This document shows, one piece after another, positions 35,738 through 44,470 of a stretch of DNA of 64,000 nt. This stretch comes from Schlesneria paludicola DSM 18645 (GTDB lineage Bacteria > Planctomycetota > Planctomycetia > Planctomycetales > Planctomycetaceae): positions 1 through 64,000 of the forward strand of contig CAMAYU010000005.1 of the NCBI GenBank assembly GCA_945862235.1. The letters run 5' to 3'. Every line of letters begins with the position of its first letter. The stretch's first letter is position 1. The position numbers were made by a program, and so were the translations under genes. Below the pieces are notes generated by a model. It was not told the DNA's origin. It saw only the letters and a program-made list of their open reading frames with translations, and ran no database searches.

Positions 35738-36508
35738 ATTGGTGATCTCCCAATCCCCCGCAGACAACCGGCCATCGTGGAGAGCCGAGGCCACCAAGAC
35801 GTGCTGAACACCGGCCGCTTGCCAGTCAATCAGGTCCGCCCGACTGCGAACGCCGCCGCCGCAGATCAGGTGGAGGGACGGGAACTCGGTGCGGATCGAC
35901 CGGCACAGCGCACCCGTTCGCGTCCCACATCCCATCCCGACATCCGCCAGATCGAGCACGATCAGTCGAGAGACCCCGCAACCGATCACCTGACGAACGA
36001 TCTCACGCGGGTCGCGGCTCCAATCGCTCGCCGACTCCGCCAACATCGGCTCGCCGTTTTGCAGGTCGAGACTAAACGTGACCGACTCACACGCCGCGAC
36101 CATCGTGGCGAGGTCACTCGGCGAACGTGACGACTCCAAACCGACGACCACTTCGCAACCGTGTGAACTCCATCGCTGAACGTCCTCAACCGTCTCGACC
36201 CCGCCGTCCACGAGCAGCTTGAAACCCTCCTCAACAAGCTGCCACGCGACATCCCAGTTCGGACGCCGATGGACGATCCCATCCAGATCAGCCACATAGA
36301 GCCGCTCAAAACCGAACTCACTCCGCAACGCACGAGCCACATCAAGCGGAACAGCCGACGACGTAAGCCGACTCCGAATCGGCTGGTACTCTTCCCGCCT
36401 CCCCGCCACACCTCGCACGACCACGCCACCGAGCAGGTCGAGAACGGGCAGCACGAATGAATCGCGCGACTGCGGCGGCGTTGAAGTGGGGGAGACAAGA
36501 TCATTCAT
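35720..36508 (-). CDS. HisA/HisF-like TIM-barrel protein
   Basis: A 262-residue (beta/alpha)8 protein related to HisA. It has LPVLDLLGGVVVRGVAG at the start, ERLYVADLDGIVHRR with the HisA-type Asp, VDGGVETVEDV, and LICGGGVRSRADLI near the end. It diverges from true HisA in length and in catalytic-loop sequence, and it resembles the HisA/HisF-related proteins found in archaea and C1-metabolising bacteria, including planctomycetes. I do not see other histidine or methanopterin genes nearby. ATG at 36508 is used although its ribosome site is weak. The final HQPEA and stop come from a family A repeat arm. Confidence 0.78.
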   Translation of the reverse strand: MNDLVSPTSTPPQSRDSFVLPVLDLLGGVVVRGVAGRREEYQPIRSRLTSSAVPLDVARALRSEFGFERLYVADLDGIVHRRPNWDVAWQLVEEGFKLLVDGGVETVEDVQRWSSHGCEVVVGLESSRSPSDLATMVAACESVTFSLDLQNGEPMLAESASDWSRDPREIVRQVIGCGVSRLIVLDLADVGMGCGTRTGALCRSIRTEFPSLHLICGGGVRSRADLIDWQAAGVQHVLVASALHDGRLSAGDWEITNHQPEA

Positions 36509-36580
36509 CAGGAAGGCTCGGCATCGACAGAGGTCCGGTGGACAGAGGTGGAAACGTGCGGTGATACTATCCGCCCACTC

Positions 36581-36667
36581 GTAGGGTAAGCGTCTCGCTT
36601 GCCCATTTTGTCTCGTCCATAACGTTTGTTCATGAACGAGCGGAGCAAGCGAGACGCTTACCCCGCG
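36581..36667. repeat. Palindromic element, family F
   Basis: Arms GTAGGGTAAGCGTCTCGC (left) and GCGAGACGCTTACCCCGC (right) with CTTGC/GCAAG at the loop side. It lies between two divergent genes, the HisA-like gene and the hydrolase, so it may affect both. Single arms occur at 33234 and 46498. Confidence 0.85.
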
Positions 36668-36703
36668 TTTGCCGAATCCTGATGACTCATTGCGAGGCGG
36701 CAC

Positions 36704-37681
36704 ATGCCTGAACCACCTCCCGACTCGGTGACTCCCGCATCTCCTGACACCGCCAAAGGCAAGGCGACTGCACTGACGTGGCGGTTCTTCATCTCCTCTC
36801 TGCGGATTGTCCTGCTGTTGCTCATCATGCTTGCGTGGTTCCAACGATCGCTGATTTACCATCCGGCCAAGGTCAAAGAGTTGCCTGCGGCGGGGAGCCA
36901 GCTCGCGCATGCGGTCTTCGATGTCACAGTGAAGTCACACGATGGACTGACTCTGCACGGCTGGCTCATGGTGGCCGGACAAACTAAGTCCGCGCTGCCC
37001 GTCGATCCGAAAACGCTGTTGAAAAAGGGGCGAACGCTGGTGATCGTCTTCCCCGGCAATGCCGGTCATCGCGCGTACCGGTCTCACTTGTTGCACACGT
37101 TCGGTGAGCTTGGCGTCGATGCGATGATCTTCGACTACCGAGGCTACGGCGAGAACCCGGGCAAGCCGTCCGAAGCGAACTTCGCGAAGGACGCGCGAAC
37201 CGTGTGGGACTTTGCGACGAAAACGCTGGGAGTCTCGCCCCGACAGATCGTCTTCTACGGCGAGTCACTCGGTGGCGGATCGGCGGTGAGGCTGGCAAGC
37301 GATCTCTGTCGCGACCACATCGAACCGGGCGGACTGATCGTGCAGTCCACCTTCAATTCGCTGGTCGCTGCGGGTGGACATCACTTCCCGATCCTGCCCG
37401 TCAACTTGCTGCTGATCGACCGCTTCGAGTCCTCGCGCCACATCACCGCCGTGACGTGCCCGATCCTCCAACTGCACGGCGAGCGTGACCGCATCGTCCC
37501 GGTGTCGCTCGGCCAGAAGCTGTTCGACGCCGCACCGGCTCTGTCGTCGAGGAAGATTCCCCAGCGACAAGTCCTTCTGCCCAACTCCGACCACAACGAT
37601 GTCTACGGCCCCGACCTGCCGCTGGTCGTCGATGCCTTGCGAGCATTCTTGAAGCAAGTCGCCACGCAGGTCGCACACTGA
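36704..37681 (+). CDS. Membrane-anchored alpha/beta hydrolase
   Basis: A 325-residue alpha/beta hydrolase. A membrane helix at residues ~27-45 anchors it; the hydrolase follows with VIVFPGNAGHRAYRSHLL as oxyanion region, the nucleophile elbow FYGESLGGGSAV (Ser188), Asp262 in HGERDRIVP and His297 in NSDHNDVYG, so the triad is complete. It is closest in layout to the BEM46/ABHD13 and YqiA-like lineage. Substrate unknown. GAGG lies before the ATG. Single-gene unit. Confidence 0.88.
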   Translation: MPEPPPDSVTPASPDTAKGKATALTWRFFISSLRIVLLLLIMLAWFQRSLIYHPAKVKELPAAGSQLAHAVFDVTVKSHDGLTLHGWLMVAGQTKSALPVDPKTLLKKGRTLVIVFPGNAGHRAYRSHLLHTFGELGVDAMIFDYRGYGENPGKPSEANFAKDARTVWDFATKTLGVSPRQIVFYGESLGGGSAVRLASDLCRDHIEPGGLIVQSTFNSLVAAGGHHFPILPVNLLLIDRFESSRHITAVTCPILQLHGERDRIVPVSLGQKLFDAAPALSSRKIPQRQVLLPNSDHNDVYGPDLPLVVDALRAFLKQVATQVAH

Positions 37682-37762
37682 GGAAGAAAGCGAAACACGG
37701 ATGGAACTGATGACACGGATGAAGAGTCCGCAGGCCAGCGGAGAGTGCGTGAGCCTCAGCCA

Positions 37763-37847
37763 GTAGGGTGCGTGAAGTCTTCGGAACGCACCCTCGCGGG
37801 AACGGTGATTTTTCGCCGGTGCGTTCCGAAGACTCCACGCACCCTAC
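37763..37847. repeat. Palindromic element, family G
   Basis: Arms of about 31 bases, GTAGGGTGCGTGAAGTCTTC on the left and its inverse on the right with one or two mismatches, around 24 bases of loop. It lies between the hydrolase and lysS. Confidence 0.9.
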
Positions 37848-37956
37848 TTGGCTCCATCCTCGGCCATGCCATTGACGTTGGATGGCGATTCACCCATAGT
37901 TCCGCCCCGTCGGAAACGCCAGAAAACCCCTATTTCACAGACAGAAACTGCGAATC

Positions 37957-39420
37957 ATGTCCGACACCCCCGATCGTTTGGAAGCCGCCCGTCTCGACAA
38001 GCTCGCGAAGATCGAGGCGATGGGAATCGACCCGTGGGGCCAGCGGTTTGATGGGCACATCGCCATCGAAGAGGCTCGCGAAAAGTGTCCGACCGAAGCG
38101 GGAACGGAAGGTCCGGTCGTGCGCGTCGCCGGGCGTATCCTCCGCTGGAATGACAAGGGAAAGCTCCACTTCATTCACATTCAGGACTACACCGGCCGCA
38201 TCCAGTTGATGCTGTCGAAAAAGGACGCCAGTGAGGCGATGTGGTCGCTGCTGGAGTGCCTCGATCTGGGAGACCTGATCGGCGTCGATGGGACGACGCG
38301 CGTCTCGAACACCGGTGAGAAGACGATTCTCGTGACGGGCCTCACGATCCTCTGCAAGTCGCTCGCGCAGCCACCGGAAAAGTTCCACGGCCTGCAAGAC
38401 AAAGAGCTGCTGCTCCGTCAGCGCTATGTCGATCTGATCTACACCGAGGGGGTCTTGGACCGCATGTTCAAGCGGCTCCGGATCATCGACTCGATCCGTC
38501 AGACGCTGCGGGGCGAGAAATTCTTCGAAGTGGAGACGCCCGTCCTGCACGCGATCGCTGGGGGCGCGGCGGCGCGGCCCTTCACGACGCATCACAACGC
38601 GCTCGACATCCCGCTCTTCCTGCGGATCGCCCTCGAACTCCATCTCAAGCGTCTGATGGTCGGCGGGGTCGAGCGGGTCTACGAAATGGGTCGCGTCTTC
38701 CGCAACGAGGGCGTCGATGGGACTCACAACCCCGAGTTCACGATGATCGAGCTGTATCAGGCGTACGCCAACTACGAAGTGATGATGGAACTAGCCGAGA
38801 AGCTGATCTCGAACGCCGCGATCGCCGCGAACGGAACGGCTGTGCTGCCGTGGGGCGACAAGACCGTGGACTTCACGCCGCCGTTCCAACGAGCCAAGTA
38901 CGGCGACCTCTTCCGCGAACACGCCGGTTGCGACATGCACGACGCCGAGGGAGTGATCGCCGTCGCGAAAACGCTTCACATCGAAACGGCCAACCGTCAC
39001 CACGACGTGGTCGTCAACGATGTCTTCGAGGCCACCGTCGAAGACAAGCTCGTCGGTCCGATCTTCGTCTACGACTACCCCGCGTCGATGTGCCCGCTCA
39101 CGAAGCGGAAGCAGTCGGACCCAAACATCGCCGAGCGGTTCGAGATGTTCGTGGACGGCATGGAACTGGCCAACGCCTACACCGAACTGAACGATCCGCG
39201 TCTGCAAGAAGAACTGTTCCGCACTCAACTTCAGGGACTGGCCGAAGAGGACTCGATGGCCAAGATGGACCACGACTTCGTGCGAGCCTTGAAGGTCGGC
39301 ATGCCCGCCGCCGGTGGCATGGGAATCGGCATCGACCGCCTCGTGATGCTGCTCACCAACACGACCAGCATCCGCGACGTGATCTTCTTCCCTCTCCTCA
39401 AGCCGGAACACTCGGCGTAG
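37957..39420 (+). CDS. lysS: Lysyl-tRNA synthetase, class II
   Basis: A 487-residue class II lysyl-tRNA synthetase. The N-terminal OB-fold anticodon domain precedes the core with motif 1, motif 2 ([20 protein letters not shown]) and motif 3 ([15 protein letters not shown]), all intact. [11 protein letters not shown] and [13 protein letters not shown] are typical LysS blocks. It charges tRNA-Lys in the cytosol. ATG at 37957; weak ribosome site. It is followed 230 bases later by a LolC/E permease on the same strand. Confidence 0.97.
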   Translation: MSDTPDRLEAARLDKLAKIEAMGIDPWGQRFDGHIAIEEAREKCPTEAGTEGPVVRVAGRILRWNDKGKLHFIHIQDYTGRIQLMLSKKDASEAMWSLLECLDLGDLIGVDGTTRVSNTGEKTILVTGLTILCKSLAQPPEKFHGLQDKELLLRQRYVDLIYTEGVLDRMFKRLRIIDSIRQTLRGEKFFEVETPVLHAIAGGAAARPFTTHHNALDIPLFLRIALELHLKRLMVGGVERVYEMGRVFRNEGVDGTHNPEFTMIELYQAYANYEVMMELAEKLISNAAIAANGTAVLPWGDKTVDFTPPFQRAKYGDLFREHAGCDMHDAEGVIAVAKTLHIETANRHHDVVVNDVFEATVEDKLVGPIFVYDYPASMCPLTKRKQSDPNIAERFEMFVDGMELANAYTELNDPRLQEELFRTQLQGLAEEDSMAKMDHDFVRALKVGMPAAGGMGIGIDRLVMLLTNTTSIRDVIFFPLLKPEHSA

Positions 39421-39650
39421 GTTGCGAACGGAGAGGACCGACTCTTCGCAAGAAGCTCTTCCCCGAATGGGCTGTCTCGATCACAATCGGTTTGTGAACC
39501 GGCAAGTTGCTTAGGCAATTGCCCAAGTGCTGAATGAGTTCAGTTCATCTGGGCGATCAATGGCGACGGACGACATCAGGACAAAATGACCGACGGAACG
39601 AACGCGGCAGGCGGTTAACGCCCCGCGACTCATTGCCAAAGGACTGGCTC

Positions 39651-41204
39651 ATGTACAAGTTGATTCTCTGCCAGCGCTATCTGCGGACGCGCTACATTGC
39701 CTTGGCCAGCGTCATCAGCGTGACGCTTGGCGTGGCGACGATGATCGTCGTGAACTCGGTCATGGCCGGGTTTAGTGGCGAGATGCGGGAACGGATCAAG
39801 GGCGTTCTCGCCGATGTCGTCATCGAAACCCGCAGCACCGATGGCGAGCCGGACGCGGAGTCTCACAAGGCTCTCGTTCGCGAGCTGATCGGGAAGTACG
39901 TGGCGGGCGTCACGGCCACGGTCGAGATGTACGGGATGCTCAGCTTTGAATACGGCGGCCAGTTCATTCCGCACCCCGTCACGTTGATCGGCATCGACCC
40001 CGAGAGCAAATCGGAAGTCGGCCCGTTGGTCGATTACTTGCAGAGCTATCACGCTCAGCCCGACGGGAAAGAGGTCACTCCCGCCGAGCGGCCTCTCGAC
40101 CAGAAACCGGGTTGGGAATTGACGGCCTCGGCGATCGAGCGACGACAGCGCGTCGCTGAGATCACCCACCAACGCGCCCAGATGTTGAGAGAACTCAAGA
40201 AGCAGCGGCATGGCGAAGCGGGGCAACACGAACCGGCCCCGCGCGGCGCGGCGGATGACCCATTCGCGGAACTCGACGGCGCTGTGCAGAACGTCGCGAT
40301 GCAAGATGTCGCCGCGATTGCTCAGCCACAGGATGGACGTGTCTACATCGGCGCGGGACTCATCAGCTTTCCACACAAGGACGAGCAATCGGGTGAGATG
40401 CGGACCGTCTTCATGGTTCGCCCCGGCAACGATGTGAAGATCACCACGGCGACGGCAGGGATCCCCACCGGGGCCTATTTCGACGCGACCGTCGTCGATG
40501 TCTTTCAAAGTGGCATGAGTGAGTACGACTCGAACTTCGTCTTCTGCAACCTCGAACATTTGCAGAAGGTTCGCAAGATGATCCGAACCAACGAGGACGG
40601 CTCCGAGTCGCGGGCGATCACGTCCGTGCAGATCCGACTCAAGGACTATCGCGACTCGGACAAAGTGGTCGAACTGCTGCGAACCGAGTTCACACCCGAT
40701 CGCTACACCGTGCGCACCTGGGAACAAAAACAGGGGCCGCTGCTGGCGGCGGTCGATGTCGAATCGTCGATCCTGAACATCCTGCTGTTCCTGATCATCG
40801 CCGTCGCGGGCTTCGGCATTCTGGCGATCTTCTTCATGATCGTGGTCGAGAAGACGCGCGACATTGGCATCTTGAAAGCTCTCGGGGCCAGCTCCTCCGG
40901 CGTGATGTCGATCTTCCTGAGTTACGGCCTGTCGCTCGGAATGGTCGGCAGCGGTGTCGGCGTCGTCGCGGGGTTGCTCTTCGTTCACTACATCAACCAG
41001 ATCGAAGGAATCATCACGATCATCACCGGTCACAAGGTGTTCGACGAGCGGATCTATTACTTCAAAGAGATTCCAACTCACGTGGACCCCTTCACGGTCT
41101 GCTGGGTCGCATTGGGTGCGATCACGATTGCCGTCGTGGCCAGTATCCTCCCCGCTCGCCGCGCAGCACGACTGCAACCGGTGCAGGCACTCAGGCACGA
41201 GTGA
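39651..41204 (+). CDS. lolC: LolC/LolE-like lipoprotein-releasing ABC permease
   Basis: A 517-residue FtsX/LolC-type permease with one membrane helix at residues ~18-37, a large periplasmic domain, and three helices near the C-terminus (LLFLIIAVAGFGILAIFFMI and following) ending PARRAARLQPVQALRHE, the family signature. The periplasmic domain is longer than in E. coli LolC because of a charged stretch (AGQHEPAPRGAADDP). Paired with LolD it should release lipoproteins from the inner membrane. AAGGA lies before ATG 39651. A family H palindrome separates it from the ATPase gene. Confidence 0.88.
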   Translation: MYKLILCQRYLRTRYIALASVISVTLGVATMIVVNSVMAGFSGEMRERIKGVLADVVIETRSTDGEPDAESHKALVRELIGKYVAGVTATVEMYGMLSFEYGGQFIPHPVTLIGIDPESKSEVGPLVDYLQSYHAQPDGKEVTPAERPLDQKPGWELTASAIERRQRVAEITHQRAQMLRELKKQRHGEAGQHEPAPRGAADDPFAELDGAVQNVAMQDVAAIAQPQDGRVYIGAGLISFPHKDEQSGEMRTVFMVRPGNDVKITTATAGIPTGAYFDATVVDVFQSGMSEYDSNFVFCNLEHLQKVRKMIRTNEDGSESRAITSVQIRLKDYRDSDKVVELLRTEFTPDRYTVRTWEQKQGPLLAAVDVESSILNILLFLIIAVAGFGILAIFFMIVVEKTRDIGILKALGASSSGVMSIFLSYGLSLGMVGSGVGVVAGLLFVHYINQIEGIITIITGHKVFDERIYYFKEIPTHVDPFTVCWVALGAITIAVVASILPARRAARLQPVQALRHE

Positions 41205-41237
41205 ACGGTAGTGTGAGACAGACGACCGCGTGAGATG

Positions 41238-41331
41238 TGCCACTGCTTCGGAGTCTTCGGAAGAAGCAGTGACGATCGAGTGACGACCGCGCGAAGAACA
41301 CTGCTTCTCCGAAGACTCCGAAGCAGTGGCA
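41238..41331. repeat. Palindromic element, family H, between lolC and lolD
   Basis: Arms of 33-34 bases, TGCCACTGCTTCGGAGTC on the left and GACTCCGAAGCAGTGGCA on the right, match except for a single inserted base. The loop is about 27 bases. It lies inside what should be one operon, so it will be transcribed between permease and ATPase messages. Confidence 0.92.
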
Positions 41332-41377
41332 TTTGACTGACTCAACGGACCCGCCTCACCGGCCAGGAACGGAAACC

Positions 41378-42154
41378 ATGCCTACCGCCAGCGCGACCTC
41401 TCATCCCTCTTCAACTCTGTCCACTTCCACGGCCCCAGTTCGCGAGAAGCCACTCATGCCCGAACCGCAGATTGCGGCAATTGCCGTTGAAAAGGCGTAC
41501 CGCAAGGGAGACCACCAAGTCCCCGTGCTGCACGGCGTGGACATCTCGGTCCACAAGGGTGAGTTCCTCTCGATCGTCGGTCAGTCGGGGTCGGGCAAGA
41601 GCACGTTGCTGCATCTGCTCGGTCTGCTCGACGCGCCCGACGTGGGCGAAGTGCAGCTCGACGGCCAGCGGATTGACGACCTGTCCGAACGGACGCGCGA
41701 CGAATTGCGGAACCGCGTCTTCGGCTTCGTCTTTCAGTTCTATCACCTGCTCCCCGAACTGAGCCTCATGGAAAATGTGCTGGTTCCGCTGATGATCCGC
41801 CACTCGATCTGGGGCTACTGGCAGCGGCGGCGCGAGTACCAAGATCGCGCTCGCGAAATGATCGACCGCGTGGGACTCGGCCATCGTCTGACGCACCGTC
41901 CGTCCGAACTTTCCGGTGGCGAAATGCAGCGCGCCGCCATCGCGCGATCACTCGTCGCTCGCCCCGAAATCCTGCTCGCCGATGAACCGACCGGCAACCT
42001 CGATCAAGCGACCGGGCGCGGCATCATCGAGCTGATGGCCAAGTTGAACGAGCAGGAACGCCTCACTATTATCATGGTCACACACGACCAGCTCATCGCG
42101 GCGGAAGCACATCGCACGGTGAAACTACGTGAAGGTCGGATCGAACCGGCGTGA
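41378..42154 (+). CDS. lolD: LolD-like ABC transporter ATPase
   Basis: A 258-residue ABC ATPase. Walker A is GQSGSGKSTLLHLLG, the signature LSGGEMQRAAIARS, Walker B EILLADEPTGNLD, and an H-loop VTHDQLIA. The closest subfamily is LolD/MacB/FtsE. The ATG at 41378 has AGGA nearby; an internal ATG at 41456 would start directly at the domain and is a fair alternative because the extra 26 residues are low-complexity (Ser/Thr/Pro). It follows the permease gene on the same strand, interrupted by a palindrome. Confidence 0.92.
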   Translation: MPTASATSHPSSTLSTSTAPVREKPLMPEPQIAAIAVEKAYRKGDHQVPVLHGVDISVHKGEFLSIVGQSGSGKSTLLHLLGLLDAPDVGEVQLDGQRIDDLSERTRDELRNRVFGFVFQFYHLLPELSLMENVLVPLMIRHSIWGYWQRRREYQDRAREMIDRVGLGHRLTHRPSELSGGEMQRAAIARSLVARPEILLADEPTGNLDQATGRGIIELMAKLNEQERLTIIMVTHDQLIAAEAHRTVKLREGRIEPA

Positions 42155-42164
42155 GAGCGATGAA

Positions 42165-42290
42165 AGGCTATTGCAAATTGATCATTGGTAATTGCTAAAT
42201 GCAAAATGACGAACCAAAAGACGAGACGCGAGTCTTTCATTTATCAATTTGCAATTGTCATTTGTCATTTGTCATTTATCAATCGCTTCT
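42165..42290. repeat. AT-rich repeat tract with short inverted and direct repeats
   Basis: A locally A+T-rich tract with TGTCATTTGTCATTTGTC direct repeats and ATTGCAAATTGAT/ATCAATTTGCAAT inverted repeats. It differs sharply in composition from the genes around it. Similar tracts are seen in other bacteria as hairpin-forming intergenic repeats. Confidence 0.65.
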
Positions 42291-42369
42291 CTTCAACAGT
42301 GATCGTTCCACGAATCCGACTCACGTCGATCAACCTTCCGTTGGTCATTCATTGACAGTCACGACTCGC

Positions 42370-42390
42370 AGCCCGGCCCTGTGCCGGGCT
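42370..42390 (+). terminator. Weak terminator-like hairpin upstream of ilvE
   Basis: AGCCCGGC and GCCGGGCT form an 8-bp stem with a 5-base loop, followed by GTTTC only. It could end lolD transcription or be a leader hairpin for ilvE; the T run is short, so it may not be intrinsic. Confidence 0.4.
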
Positions 42391-42413
42391 GTTTCATCAC
42401 GGGAACCCTTTCG

Positions 42414-43277
42414 ATGGCCTTGAAGATTTACCTCGGCGGCAAGTTGGTAGACGAAGCCGATGCCAAGATCAGCGTGTTCGATCACGGGCTGCTCTACGGC
42501 GACGGCGTCTTCGAGGGGATTCGCGTCTACGGCGGCAAGGTCTTCCTCCACCGCCAGCACATCGACCGACTCTTCGAGAGTGCCAAGGCTATTCGACTCG
42601 TCATCCCGATGACGCCCGAACAGGTCATCGACGCCGTCGAACAAACCGTGAAGGCCAACAACATCGGTGACGGCTACGTGCGGCTCGTCGTCACGCGCGG
42701 AGCGGGGAGCCTCGGCTTGGACATACGCCGGACGAGCAACCCGCAAGTCATCGTCATCGCCGACACGATCTCGCTCTATCCGCCCGAGACCTACACCAAG
42801 GGGATGAACCTCGTCACGGCCAGCACCATCCGCAACCATCCCGGTGCGTTGAGCGCCCGGATCAAGTCGCTCAACTACCTGAACAACATCCTCGCGCGGA
42901 TCGAGGGAACCGACGCTGGCATGGTCGAGGCGCTGATGCTCAACCATAAGGGCGAGGTGGCTGAATGCACCGGCGACAACATCTTCCTCGTGAAGAACGG
43001 TGTCGTGCGGACGCCCGGTCCCGACGCGGGGATCCTCGAAGGGATCACACGCAACGCAGTCATGCAACTCGCGACGGAAGCGGGCTATCGCGTTGAAGAA
43101 TGCTCGCTGACGCGCCACGACCTCTACGTCTCCGACGAAATGTTCCTCACAGGCACAGCCGCCGAAGTTGTCGCCGTCGTCAGCCTCGACGGTCGCACAA
43201 TCGGATCGGGCGAACCCGGCCCCATCACTCGCGACCTGCTCGCCCGCTTCCAAGCACTCACCCGTTCGGGCGCGTGA
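42414..43277 (+). CDS. ilvE: Branched-chain amino acid aminotransferase
   Basis: A 287-residue class IV PLP-dependent aminotransferase. Characteristic are SVFDHGLLYGDGVFEGIRVY, the PLP lysine in ARIKSLNYLNNILARIEG, EVAECTGDNIFLVKNG, GILEGITRNAVMQL and DEMFLTGTAAEVVAV. This is the archaeal/short type of IlvE, which interconverts branched-chain 2-oxo acids and amino acids with glutamate. ATG 42414 has GGGAA upstream. No other branched-chain gene is adjacent. D-amino-acid aminotransferase is a less likely alternative. Confidence 0.92.
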   Translation: MALKIYLGGKLVDEADAKISVFDHGLLYGDGVFEGIRVYGGKVFLHRQHIDRLFESAKAIRLVIPMTPEQVIDAVEQTVKANNIGDGYVRLVVTRGAGSLGLDIRRTSNPQVIVIADTISLYPPETYTKGMNLVTASTIRNHPGALSARIKSLNYLNNILARIEGTDAGMVEALMLNHKGEVAECTGDNIFLVKNGVVRTPGPDAGILEGITRNAVMQLATEAGYRVEECSLTRHDLYVSDEMFLTGTAAEVVAVVSLDGRTIGSGEPGPITRDLLARFQALTRSGA

Positions 43278-43438
43278 CTCTCCGAGTGATGACGCAGAAG
43301 TTCGACCACTGATTTCACAGATGGGCACAGATCAGGAAGCAGACCGAGAAGAATCATTGGTCCCCGTCTTATTCGTGTATTCAGTGTCATCCGTAGTGGA
43401 ATTTCTTGGCCTTGATTGCAGCTCAGAACGGAGTCGCC

Positions 43439-44350
43439 ATGAAGACTGCTTGGTTGTCGGTGTTGTTCGCGGTGGCATGGCTTCCGATCAGCGGCGTGTT
43501 CGGTGCGGATGACGCCGCGCGGGTGGTGGCCAAGGTCAACGGCAAGACGATTACGGCGGGAGATGTCGAGTTCGCGGCGGTCACTCAGCAAGTGAAGCCG
43601 GATGAACGAGCCGCACGTGAACCGCAACTCATCGAACGCCTGATCGAACGACAGCTCGTCCGTGAGTTCTTGGCCAAACGCAAAATTCAGGCACCGGCCG
43701 ACGATGTGCAGTTCCAAATTCAACATGCCGAGTCGGTCCTCAAGAAGCTGGGCGAAGACCCCGAGGCGTTCTTGGCGAAGCTCGGCTACACGTCCGAGCG
43801 GCTCAAGCAGGAACTCGGCCTACCCCTTGCGTGGCAGGTCTATGTCCGTCAGACCGTGACCACGCCGCAGGTGCGCGAGTTCTTCGAGCAACATCGGGCC
43901 GAGTTCGACGGAACTCAGCTTCGCGCCCGACAAGTCTTCCTCAAACGCGACGCCAGCGCCACCGACATCAACCCCGCTGGCTTGGTCGCGCGCATGAAGG
44001 AAATCCGCGAGCAAATCGTCTCGGGCAAGCTGTCGTTCCCCGACGCGGCCAAGCAATTTTCGGAAGCCCCCAGCCGCGAACAGAGTGGCGACGTGGGCCG
44101 CTTCGGTTTTCGAGGCAAGCTCCCCGCGCCGGTCTCTCAAGCCGCGTTCGCTCTCAAAGGGAACGACATCAGCGAGCCGATCGTCTCCACGTTCGGAGTC
44201 CACCTGATCCAAGTGACCGAACGCCATCCAGGCGACCTCAGCTTGGAAGATGTTCGCCCGCAAATCGTCGAACGCCTCGCCGACCAACTCTGGCAAACGA
44301 CCATCACGCGCGAACGCACGACCGCGAAAATCGAGTACCCCGCGAAGTAG
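43439..44350 (+). CDS. Parvulin-type peptidyl-prolyl isomerase, secreted
   Basis: A 303-residue protein with a signal peptide (MKTAWLSVLFAVAWLPIS, cleavage near residue 22), a SurA/PrsA-like N-terminal chaperone domain (ARVVAKVNGKTITAGDVEF, a strong SurA-N start) and a parvulin domain with RARQVFLKRD, FPDAAKQFSEAPSR, GDVGRFGFRGKLP and GVHLIQVTERHPG. It should fold or carry periplasmic proteins. GGAG precedes the ATG. It is convergent with the S9 peptidase gene and forms its own unit. Confidence 0.92.
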   Translation: MKTAWLSVLFAVAWLPISGVFGADDAARVVAKVNGKTITAGDVEFAAVTQQVKPDERAAREPQLIERLIERQLVREFLAKRKIQAPADDVQFQIQHAESVLKKLGEDPEAFLAKLGYTSERLKQELGLPLAWQVYVRQTVTTPQVREFFEQHRAEFDGTQLRARQVFLKRDASATDINPAGLVARMKEIREQIVSGKLSFPDAAKQFSEAPSREQSGDVGRFGFRGKLPAPVSQAAFALKGNDISEPIVSTFGVHLIQVTERHPGDLSLEDVRPQIVERLADQLWQTTITRERTTAKIEYPAK

Positions 44351-44470
44351 CCAACAACGTCGTTTCGCGCGTCAGGCCGTTGTGATTGAGGACGTAGCGC
44401 AGATCGCGACCGGCTGACGAACCCACAACCGGGATGAAGGAGTGACTCCTTGCGACCGCATGTCCGCATT

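Noticed and set aside
39630-41345. A 571-residue minus-strand reading frame over lolC
   Set aside because: It lies opposite a clear permease gene, has no family motif or ribosome site, and arises from G+C-rich third positions.
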